Shown: piece by piece, positions 8,465-15,243 of the stretch | Layout: each line of letters starts with the position of its first letter | Numbering within the stretch: position 1 is the first letter of the stretch | Assembly (NCBI RefSeq): GCF_000220255.1 | Contig: NZ_GL982513.1 | Coordinates: 147,744 to 184,168 of the forward strand | Length of the DNA stretch: 36,425 bases | Reading direction: 5' to 3' | Source: Prevotella pallens ATCC 700821 | GTDB taxonomy: Bacteria; Bacteroidota; Bacteroidia; Bacteroidales; Bacteroidaceae | Notes under the pieces: generated by a model | What the model was told of the DNA's origin: nothing | The model's database searches: none | Seen by the model: only the letters and a program-made list of their open reading frames with translations | Program-made: the position numbers and the translations under genes

Positions 8465-9516
8465 AACAATTCCTATTAACCATTTTATTCACTTTCGTGC
8501 TTGTAAATGCAAGTAAGGCGCAGCAAGTAACCCATATTGTACATGCAAATGAATACTTGCAAAGACAAGTCAATTCCATACTATCTCATAATATAAAAGG
8601 ATTAAATGCCATTAACGGACAAGTAATAATAATGGATTGCAAGTCTGGAGAGATTAAGGCAATGGTAAACTTGATGAATACTAAATCAGGAATCAAGCCA
8701 GCAATAAGACAATTGTCAGAACCAACTGCCTTAATGCGTACTGTCTCATTATTAGCAGCATTGGAACAGGGTAAAGTAAAGCCGAATGACAGTATTGATA
8801 CCAAAGAGGGAATGATTGATATAAGTGGCTATTTACTGGAAGACTACAACTGGCGTAGAGGAGGAAATGGAAAGACAAGCGTACAGCAAGGCTTTTTGTT
8901 ATCATCGAACATCGCTACCTATTTGGCAGTTAAGCAAGCATTTGGTAAGGAGTATGCCCAATTCCATAAAATAATTACAGATATGGGCTATGGTTTACCA
9001 CAAGATAGCATCAAAGCTGCTTTACCAATTCCCAATGATAATATTACCCTTGCTAAGTTCGCAACAGGAAAGAATCAGCAGATATCGCCTTTACAAATAC
9101 TTACATTTTATAACGCCATAGTCAATAATGGTAAGATGGTAAAGCCCACTTTTCATAAGAGGGATACCACCATTATAAAAGAACAGCTTGCGAGTAAAGA
9201 AAACATTGCCATCATTCAGCAATTACTTGTACAGAAAGTAAAAGATGGTCTTGCTCATCAAGCATACTCTAATAAAGTGAGCATCGCTGGTGAACAAGGA
9301 GCTGTCGCAGCAAAAGACAATAGAGCTAACAAAATTTACTGCTTACAGTTCTGTGGCTACTATCCATCAGACAATCCACAATACAGCATCATCGTTTCTT
9401 TGAATAAGAAAGGATTACCCGCAAGTGGTGGAATGGCTGGAGAAATAGCAAAACAAATAGTAAACAAATATAATAAAATGATTAAAATTTATGGTAAAAT
9501 TCAGCTTTTCAATTAG
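8461..9516 (+). CDS. Secreted penicillin-binding-protein-like transpeptidase domain, active site lost
   Basis: 351 aa with a signal peptide (residues 1-20, ending NASKA before QQ). The rest resembles the transpeptidase domain of class B PBPs: GQVIIMDCKSGEIKAMVN, then the SxxK region, LLSSNIAT (SxN motif, 148-150), the NDNITLAKFATGKNQQISPLQ region, and the KTG region near 277-280. The nucleophile motif reads EPTALMRT, so the usual Ser and Lys are Ala90 and Arg93, and KTG reads EQG. It should not acylate peptidoglycan or beta-lactams. It may bind peptidoglycan or another PBP in the periplasm. Its coupling to a HEPN-like cytoplasmic protein is unusual. Confidence 0.7.
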   Translation: MKQFLLTILFTFVLVNASKAQQVTHIVHANEYLQRQVNSILSHNIKGLNAINGQVIIMDCKSGEIKAMVNLMNTKSGIKPAIRQLSEPTALMRTVSLLAALEQGKVKPNDSIDTKEGMIDISGYLLEDYNWRRGGNGKTSVQQGFLLSSNIATYLAVKQAFGKEYAQFHKIITDMGYGLPQDSIKAALPIPNDNITLAKFATGKNQQISPLQILTFYNAIVNNGKMVKPTFHKRDTTIIKEQLASKENIAIIQQLLVQKVKDGLAHQAYSNKVSIAGEQGAVAAKDNRANKIYCLQFCGYYPSDNPQYSIIVSLNKKGLPASGGMAGEIAKQIVNKYNKMIKIYGKIQLFN

Positions 9517-9994
9517 ACGAAATGGAGAAATGATTAACTTTCAAATTTCCCTTCCTGTGTTACAAGCAGGATTTGTTACAACAAGTAATATTAGACCAAA
9601 TTGGATGACATCCTCTAATGAAATAATGCAATTTGAAGGTGGAGAATCTTATGGAGAATTTCAGAAAGATTGCAAAAAGATAATTGATTTTGTAAATGCA
9701 GACCATCAAGACTTTGAAAATTCTATGAAAGCAGCACTCTTCGATAGTATTAATAATCACATACAAAGATTTGGTCGTTTACTGTATAATGACTTACTCC
9801 TCTATCTTGACTGCTGGGCACACATACTTAATAATACGGTGTTATCGTTACAAGATACTCGTACAGCATATTCTTCAATTCTGGCATTTATTTGTCAACA
9901 AATGTCAGAAAAGATTATCGTTCAACATCTATTTGGTGTAGTTCCATTATCTTCAACTGACCTACTTACAGAAATTCAAAAGCATAAAGCATAA
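9491..9994 (+). CDS. Hypothetical protein, third gene of the HEPN/PBP operon
   Basis: Up to 167 aa, not recognised. ATG 9491 overlaps the PBP-like gene by 26 bp; ATG 9530, preceded by GGAGA, would give 154 aa and no overlap, and may be the true start. No signal peptide or membrane segment. The middle and C-terminal parts are mixed helix (FENSMKAALFDSINNHIQRFGRLLY and SSILAFICQQMSEKIIVQHLF). The next gene follows 1 bp after the stop, so it is clearly in the operon. Confidence 0.7.
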   Translation: MVKFSFSIRRNGEMINFQISLPVLQAGFVTTSNIRPNWMTSSNEIMQFEGGESYGEFQKDCKKIIDFVNADHQDFENSMKAALFDSINNHIQRFGRLLYNDLLLYLDCWAHILNNTVLSLQDTRTAYSSILAFICQQMSEKIIVQHLFGVVPLSSTDLLTEIQKHKA

Positions 9995-9995
9995 T

Positions 9996-10349
9996 ATGAA
10001 AAAAGTATTCAACACTCATGGAAATCAATTGATTAATAATATCATTAGAGGTTTCGAAAATAGATCTGGCTGGTATACAGACGATGGTAATTATGAAGTA
10101 TTTGAAGAAAATATGGTGGCAAAATATATAGACACTTATTTCAAAGGCAATTTTTGCAACCGTTATTTGTTTTGTCCTAATGAATCCGGAGAAATAGATT
10201 CTATTGCACTCTATGGTTCATCTCTACAAGGTCATTATAATGCTATTTCCACTACTATGATGTGCTTTGGTCTTAAGGTTCAGAAGATAATATTTGATAC
10301 AGAGGGAGACTATCCTTTTCTTGACATATATTTAGTATTAAATCAGTAA
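9996..10349 (+). CDS. Hypothetical protein, fourth gene of the operon
   Basis: 117 aa, soluble, not recognised. It has aromatic and acidic stretches (GWYTDDGNYEVFEENM) and a C-terminal beta-rich part (VQKIIFDTEGDYPFLDIYLV). The size and composition are typical of small immunity-type or accessory proteins, but nothing ties it to a family. It starts 1 bp after the previous stop; 86 bp separate it from the next gene. Confidence 0.7.
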   Translation: MKKVFNTHGNQLINNIIRGFENRSGWYTDDGNYEVFEENMVAKYIDTYFKGNFCNRYLFCPNESGEIDSIALYGSSLQGHYNAISTTMMCFGLKVQKIIFDTEGDYPFLDIYLVLNQ

Positions 10350-10435
10350 AACAAATAGATAATAGAACAATGGATAAGCATTCATAATATAACAGAAATA
10401 CTTAAAAAGAACGTAAGGCATTAAGAATAAATTTT

Positions 10436-10855
10436 ATGGAAGATTTAATATTAACATCAAAATGTCACAAAAGATATGAAAATGGAGTACCTGTTATGGG
10501 GCTGCAACATGGTGAAAGGATTTTAGCTATAACCAAATCTGATTTCAGAAAATTAATGAAAGGGGCACCTGTCATTCCTGATAAAGGTTATCTTGTAAGA
10601 ATGCTAAATGCGGACATAAAAGATGCTAATGGCAATTATCAAGAAATGATGCAACCCAAACTAATGCAACTTGTTTCAGATACAGTTAACAAAATAGAGT
10701 TACGTGGAGTTACACTAAAGATTATGGGAGTTACAGGCATCAATTTCAATGACTATGCTATAACTCTGCATTTAGTGAACCAGAAAGTAACAAAATGCAT
10801 TCTACACATGTTAGACAGAAACATTGATATTGAATACCTTGATATTCAACAATAG
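10436..10855 (+). CDS. Hypothetical protein, fifth gene of the operon
   Basis: 139 aa, soluble, not recognised. The first half has Gly/Pro turns (GVPVMGLQHGER, KGAPVIPDKGYLVRML) and the second half is probably beta-rich. It lies 86 bp after the previous gene and 36 bp before the next, same strand, with no terminator seen between them. Function unknown. Confidence 0.65.
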   Translation: MEDLILTSKCHKRYENGVPVMGLQHGERILAITKSDFRKLMKGAPVIPDKGYLVRMLNADIKDANGNYQEMMQPKLMQLVSDTVNKIELRGVTLKIMGVTGINFNDYAITLHLVNQKVTKCILHMLDRNIDIEYLDIQQ

Positions 10856-10891
10856 TTTAAACTTAGAACATATTCTATAAATCCCTTTAAA

Positions 10892-11287
10892 ATGATAACA
10901 TTTACAGAACAAGAAAAAGCCGTTATTTTATTAGGTACAGCTTCTATTACCGCAGCAGATGCTTATGGATCAGAACCTAACGCAATGGAGAAGAAATATG
11001 CCCAATTTATTAATGAGGCAATTAAACCATCCCTGGAAGCTTTTCAGTTGTACGAAAGTTATTTTACAAATCCCATTGATGCATATAACTTAATAAAGAA
11101 TTCGTCTGATGTAAAAAAACGATTAATAAAGGCTTTCTTTATATATATGTGTACCTGTGACGGTCCTATAAATGAAGGAGAACAACAAGCATTAGACCTA
11201 CTGGATATTTTATGCGATTTCCCAGAAATGACTATGGACGAGATAAACAAAGAATATCGTGCATTCTTGGAAACCTGTCATATTTAA
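10892..11287 (+). CDS. Hypothetical helical protein, weak TerB-like resemblance
   Basis: 131 aa, strongly helical, no signal peptide. The part KAFFIYMCTCDGPINEGEQQALDLLDIL looks like the repeated D-G-x-I-x-x-x-E pattern of TerB-like domains, with an acidic loop that could bind metal. The match is partial and made by eye. Last gene of the operon; a strong terminator follows about 115 bp downstream. Confidence 0.6.
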   Translation: MITFTEQEKAVILLGTASITAADAYGSEPNAMEKKYAQFINEAIKPSLEAFQLYESYFTNPIDAYNLIKNSSDVKKRLIKAFFIYMCTCDGPINEGEQQALDLLDILCDFPEMTMDEINKEYRAFLETCHI

Positions 11288-11402
11288 AAACATTTTATAT
11301 CTGTAGAAGCTAACTTTCAGATTATACCCCTTATGAACAATAAAAACAAGAGTGGATTTATACCACCAATGAATAAAAAGTAATCCGTATAGACTCTCTA
11401 TA

Positions 11403-11437
11403 AGCACCATTTGAGCAATCATTTGGTGCTTTTTATT
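11403..11437 (+). terminator. Intrinsic terminator of the HEPN/PBP operon
   Basis: AGCACCA pairs with TGGTGCT (ending at 11430), followed by a T-rich run. It separates the operon from the antitoxin gene. Confidence 0.85.
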
Positions 11438-11445
11438 TTATTCTC

Positions 11446-11500
11446 TTGCAACTCTCAAAAGAAAAGATTATATTTGCAATATAAACAAGAATATAGGAGG
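11446..11500 (+). promoter_or_regulatory. Promoter and strong ribosome binding site of the antitoxin gene
   Basis: TTG at 11446-11448 and TATATTTG at 11469-11476 are 20 bp apart, a good Bacteroidetes promoter. AGGAGG at 11495-11500 lies 7 bp before ATG 11508. A perfect Shine-Dalgarno is rare in Bacteroidetes and may point to transfer from another group or to a need for high antitoxin output. Confidence 0.65.
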
Positions 11501-11507
11501 ACAAATA

Positions 11508-11723
11508 ATGAATACAGATAACACCACAACAAGCACATTCTCTTTGGAAATACCTAAGGCTGATACATCGTTATTGAAGTCGCTCGTAAAGCGTATGGGG
11601 TGGACGGTACATAAAACTATAACTGAGCACACCGCTTACGAACAGGCACTTAATGACAAAGAACAAGGACGTGTCAATGAGTATGCCAGTGCCGATGAGC
11701 TGTTTTCCAAATTGGGCATCTGA
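11508..11723 (+). CDS. Antitoxin of a RelE/YafQ-type toxin-antitoxin pair
   Basis: 71 aa. Residues 10-35 (TFSLEIPKADTSLLKSLVKRMGW) look like a ribbon-helix-helix-style or short DNA-binding N-terminus. The C-terminal tail is acidic and probably disordered (VNEYASADELFSKLGI), as in Bacteroidetes antitoxins paired with RelE-fold toxins. Its stop overlaps the start of a truncated toxin frame, the standard layout of such pairs. With the toxin broken, it is an orphan that may still self-repress or neutralise related toxins. Confidence 0.75.
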   Translation: MNTDNTTTSTFSLEIPKADTSLLKSLVKRMGWTVHKTITEHTAYEQALNDKEQGRVNEYASADELFSKLGI

Positions 11724-11800
11724 TGGCATATAAACTTTTGACAACACACCAGTTTGAGAAAGATCTTCATCTAAGACTTTATAAAGTCCCATTTTCCTAA
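11723..11800 (+). pseudogene. Truncated RelE/YafQ-type toxin
   Basis: The ATG overlaps the antitoxin stop (TGATG). The frame reads MAYKLLTTHQFEKDLHLRL, which matches the N-terminus of YafQ/RelE-type mRNA interferases (YKLxxTxxFxKDxK), then runs into unrelated YKVPFS and a stop after 25 codons. The remaining ~65 residues with the catalytic part are gone, so it is inactive. The break near 11780 may be the edge of a rearrangement. Confidence 0.75.
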
Positions 11801-11873
11801 GAAATAAAAGGGGAATGGGAGATTTTAAGCACATATTTGTCACATAAGAGAAAACGACGCTAAAAAAGCACAC

Positions 11874-11890
11874 TTTTGTCATATAAGCCA
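11874..11890. repeat. 17-bp direct repeat, right copy (candidate att)
   Basis: Identical to 7322-7338 (TTTTGTCATATAAGCCA). It abuts the start of repeat B. A near-copy, TTTGTCACATAAG, lies about 40 bp upstream. Confidence 0.4.
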
Positions 11891-12234
11891 GAATTTGCCG
11901 AAACTCTATATACTACTATAAGTTTGAAAAACAGTTGCTGTCATTTTTAACATTTGCTGTAATTAATTGTTTTTCAACACATTACAAACAGCATTCGAAT
12001 GACAGAAGTGACAGCAAAATAAATTTTGTGCGCGAAGCCTGTTAAGGCGTTTCTTTATTTTGCCCACATATTTACGAAAGCTACCAAGAATTTTGTATTT
12101 TTGAGTAAGCCAATAAAGAGATGCAGACTGCCTAAAATACCTGTATTTTCCAACACCATTGGCGTTGCATTTAAACACCAGGCACAAAGAATATTTATTT
12201 GTTAGAAAAAATAATTATTAATTCAGAATTTGTA
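11891..12234. repeat. Island repeat, copy B
   Basis: Matches copy C (20253-20595) over its whole length and copy A over the first ~204 bp. The 83-bp core is 11935-12017. The tail (TTTAAACACCA to AATTCAGAATTTGTA) is shared only with C. The gap 11801-12405 holds nothing else I can recognise. Confidence 0.85.
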
Positions 12235-12405
12235 TCTATTATTAGTTGATTATCAGTATTATACGCTCTAAACGGTAGAAAAGTGACAATATGGATTCTG
12301 TTTAGATACGAAAAGGTGAAGATTTAACGTTTTTAACCTTCTGTCACACCGAAATTACGAAAATGTGGGCGATGTGAGATGGTTAGTAGTCACTCCAAAT
12401 GCCTT

Positions 12406-13308
12406 TTATTGCCACAGTGGTTCGTTTTCCCAACCAGAAGGAAAACCAAGGGCAGCTATATCTACTTCTGGAAACGTAGCAAAAAGTCTGTTCATCTTAT
12501 CAAGCATATCGTTATTTGGAGATATGATGTCAAGAAAGTACTTGATGATGCACATATCAAAGTACACTTTCAATGGATCTGTCGGCAAGGTAATCCAAGG
12601 ACGCAACATTCTAATTGGCATGGTAGCACGAATAGAAAATACCCTATTCCATACACGTACATGATGACAACATGAGTTTCTTGTTACAGTGATAATTGTA
12701 AGCCAAGATTCAAAAGGTGCAACTTGCAAGCCAAATGACTGTGCAATACGCTTCTTTATCTTCTTATTCTTGATGTTAGAATAAATATTAGTGATTACAC
12801 CAAATGGCAATATCTCGGTCAGCATCCATAAAGGTGGATACTGATTGGTATATGTCTCTTTGAAATGGTTGATGAAATCCTCTTTTGTATGGTTCAATTC
12901 ATCTTCTATAAGACGTATAGAGCGATTGAACTTGGACGGATTTGAGAAATTGTTGGCTTCAGTCATCCAAAAAGGGTTGCCTGTCATTTCCGTTCCAAAG
13001 TTCACGATTGCACAACGCACTGCGACCTCTATCTTTTCAATTTCATTGAATAAAAGTAGGCGTAGCTTCTTGTCAAAGCGATACAACATCATAACCTTAC
13101 CGAAAGATACTCCTCGCTTGAATAGATGTTGCTCCTTGGGAATGGAAAGCAATGGGTACATATAGGCAGACAAACGATAGTAACCGATGTGGGAAAGATA
13201 ATGCTGAGCCTTTTCTTCATCGGTTATCTCCATACCTCTTGTTTTGAGTAGTTGTACTAACTTTTGGGGTGTGGAATATGGTTTTATGAACGGAATTTTT
13301 GTTGCCAT
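12406..13308 (-). CDS. abiF: AbiF/AbiD-type Abi family HEPN protein
   Basis: 300 aa from ATG 13308; an in-frame upstream ATG would run into the small-RNA hairpin and promoter, so it is rejected. This is an Abi_2 family protein: IPFIKPYSTPQKLVQLLKTRGM, the YLSHIGYYRLSAYMYPL motif and LRLLLFNEIEKIEVAVRCAI are typical. Near residues 210-216 it has RNSCCHH, then RVWN, the R-N-x3-H HEPN site expected for an RNase. Such proteins abort phage infection by RNA cleavage, and some families pair with a structured RNA encoded just upstream, as here. It is divergent from the helicase operon. The whole protein looks intact. Confidence 0.88.
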   Translation of the reverse strand: MATKIPFIKPYSTPQKLVQLLKTRGMEITDEEKAQHYLSHIGYYRLSAYMYPLLSIPKEQHLFKRGVSFGKVMMLYRFDKKLRLLLFNEIEKIEVAVRCAIVNFGTEMTGNPFWMTEANNFSNPSKFNRSIRLIEDELNHTKEDFINHFKETYTNQYPPLWMLTEILPFGVITNIYSNIKNKKIKKRIAQSFGLQVAPFESWLTIITVTRNSCCHHVRVWNRVFSIRATMPIRMLRPWITLPTDPLKVYFDMCIIKYFLDIISPNNDMLDKMNRLFATFPEVDIAALGFPSGWENEPLWQ

Positions 13309-13316
13309 ATACCTAT

Positions 13317-13375
13317 AAAAACAAAAACGACCCGCACATTTGAGCATCGTTGAGAGGCTTGGCGGGTTCTCGTGT
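13317..13375 (-). ncRNA. abiF-type small RNA
   Basis: On the minus strand a hairpin with ACCCGC pairing with GCGGGT (plus-strand 13362-13367 and 13330-13335) closes a ~26-nt loop. It is followed by TTTTTGTTTTT, an intrinsic terminator-like end just before abiF. A promoter lies immediately upstream. The position and form fit the abiF RNA motif described upstream of abiF-type genes. The family assignment was made by eye. Confidence 0.65.
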
Positions 13376-13377
13376 TG

Positions 13378-13408
13378 CAAAAATACGAATAATCATTGAT
13401 AATACAAA
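13378..13408 (-). promoter_or_regulatory. Promoter of the small RNA and abiF
   Basis: Minus-strand TTTG (13405-13408) and TATTTTTG (13378-13385) are 19 bp apart, an excellent Bacteroidetes promoter. Transcription would start right at the 5' end of the small RNA hairpin. Confidence 0.7.
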
Positions 13409-13532
13409 CTTTTTAGTAAGAAAAATCACGGGGAAGTGGATTTCTTTGACATATTTATATTTAATAATATTAAATCGGACCTTAAAATCATACTTTACCA
13501 GCAAAACAAAGTGGTTTTCAAGGTAAAAGTAT

Positions 13533-13937
13533 TATCTTTGTAACGTCTATACCCATACCGAAAGCCCCGATGGGCAGAGGTTGGGTAGACATACATATGG
13601 TAAAAGGCGTTTTTGTACGCTTTGGTTTTGACGCTATAAGAATCTCGCAAATTCAACGACAAGTCAAGAACAAAGCAACAAAGAACGCCTCATGAGGTGT
13701 ATTATATACAGTCCTCATTGGCTTCGGACGATTCTAATGTTCGTTGTCAAGAGTGCTTTCTATATACTTACACTGGCGTGGGGCTTTCAGCGTTGCTCGT
13801 TTCGACTTGTCGGGCAATGCGAGAGCCTTTATAGCGTGGAACGAGTGACAGAACAAGCTCCGCGCTTTTTCGTATGTATTCAAAACATTAATCAGTCAAA
13901 CAACACAGAGTGGAGCTGCTGTTCTAATGGAAATGGC
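13533..13937 (+). promoter_or_regulatory. Promoter and ~400-nt structured leader of the helicase operon
   Basis: TATCTTTG at 13533-13540 is the -7 box. Right after it, GTCTA/ACCCA (13545-13555) pairs with TTGGGTAGAC (13581-13590). Next come AAAGGCGTTTTTGTACGCTTT, then AACGCC, which could pair back to GGCGTT. The last hairpin, GCGTGGA (13834-13840) with TCCGCGC (13859-13865), is followed by five T (13866-13870), an intrinsic-terminator form about 70 bp before the start codon. An earlier GCGTGGGG near 13785 could be an alternative partner. The same plan (promoter, ~50-nt hairpin, GCGTTT..GCTTT, final GCGTGG hairpin plus T5) is seen at 7683-7956. Confidence 0.55.
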
Positions 13938-15239
13938 ATGAGATTAGAAAAGTGGTTTATATCAAACTTAGATGATTCTCAAAGAAAAATCATCGTTCAA
14001 AGTATAGACGAAGATATCATTGTACAAGGTGCTGCAGGCAGTGGAAAAACTAACCTTGCTATCCATCGTGCATTACAGGCAAAGAACAAAGGAAGTTACG
14101 CCATAGTTATTTTTACTGTGGCTTTGAAAAGAATGATAGCTTATGGAATGCAGGCTCTCGGTTTAGACAAAGAGCGCATTGCATACGAATGGGCTTGGAC
14201 TCATCGTGGCTTTGACCTAACAGGAGATGTGTTTTGGGAAAAAGGCAATAGGAATACCCTCTATCTGGTAAATGATTTAAATGTCAGAAAGTTTGAACGT
14301 ACCGAAAAGGACAAAACGGCTTATGGAATAGATTTTGCAGATTGGGTGGATTACAAATTTTACGCAGCCTTTGGACGCAGGGTTAGTTGGTTTAAAGAAG
14401 TTCCATACCTATCAGGGTTTAGTGTGACTAATACTAATAAGTTCGAGTTGATTCCAAGTGGAACAATTTATAAGCAATCAGAAGCTAAAATTGATTATCT
14501 TATTATAGATGAGGCTCAAGATTTTAACATCTCAGACTATCAAGGAAGGATAATACCTCATAAGGGGAAGAGTCTTTCTTTATTTGGAGATTCTGTGCAA
14601 CAAATGAATTTTAAAGGAAGTTCAATAGATGAGATTGCTAACACTTTAGTCTACAAACGTCTCTCTTTGGATTACAATTATCGTCTACCAAAGACAATTG
14701 CTAAAGTTGCTCAGCAAATTCAAGATATCAAGGTGGACTTGTTGACAAATAACATGAAAGATGGTGGCAATAGCGACTATCCTAATTATCCCAAACCGAT
14801 TGTCACGAAATACTCATCTAGAGAGAAAGAATTGGAAGGCATATTAAATCGAATAAAAATGGAAGATTTAGACGATGTCGCAATTCTTGTTCCTGACGAG
14901 AGTGATGTACGTGAAGTAAATGATTTTCTGAATCAAAGAGGAGTAAATACACAAGTGCATTATCGAACTGGAAATGTAGTTCCGTTTAGAACTGTCAACA
15001 CATTGGACTTTTCAAACAATGACCTACCATGCATCCTGACATACTATGCAGCAAAAGGGTCTGAATTTGATAATGTCTTTGTGCCTTTTGCTAATGAGGC
15101 GAACACTTGTAAAAGAAATGCTTTTTATGTGGCATGTACTCGTTCTTCACGCAATCTGTATATCTCCTACACAGGAAAGCGAACATCCTTTTTGAAAGAT
15201 GTTTCAAAGGAAAATATAGTTGAAATTGAAAATAATTAG
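13938..15239 (+). CDS. SF1 (UvrD-like) DNA helicase
   Basis: 433 aa from ATG 13938. An in-frame extension from 13692 is rejected because it crosses the leader hairpins and reads as non-protein. Helicase motifs in order: Q-type VQGAAGSGKT (Walker A, 31-38), DEAQD (Walker B, 191-195), FGDSVQQ (motif III, 216-222), LDYNYRLP (motif IV), AAKGSEFDNVFVP (motif V) and YVACTRSSRNLYI (motif VI). It is short for UvrD/Rep, with few insertions, as in defence- or plasmid-associated SF1 helicases. The stop is 4 bp before the next gene, so the two act together. Domain content is certain; the target nucleic acid is not. Confidence 0.85.
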   Translation: MRLEKWFISNLDDSQRKIIVQSIDEDIIVQGAAGSGKTNLAIHRALQAKNKGSYAIVIFTVALKRMIAYGMQALGLDKERIAYEWAWTHRGFDLTGDVFWEKGNRNTLYLVNDLNVRKFERTEKDKTAYGIDFADWVDYKFYAAFGRRVSWFKEVPYLSGFSVTNTNKFELIPSGTIYKQSEAKIDYLIIDEAQDFNISDYQGRIIPHKGKSLSLFGDSVQQMNFKGSSIDEIANTLVYKRLSLDYNYRLPKTIAKVAQQIQDIKVDLLTNNMKDGGNSDYPNYPKPIVTKYSSREKELEGILNRIKMEDLDDVAILVPDESDVREVNDFLNQRGVNTQVHYRTGNVVPFRTVNTLDFSNNDLPCILTYYAAKGSEFDNVFVPFANEANTCKRNAFYVACTRSSRNLYISYTGKRTSFLKDVSKENIVEIENN

Positions 15240-15243
15240 ACCT

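Noticed and set aside
13692..13937. In-frame N-terminal extension of the helicase
   Set aside because: It crosses a terminator-like hairpin with T5 and has no helicase-like content; ATG 13938 opens directly on the conserved start.
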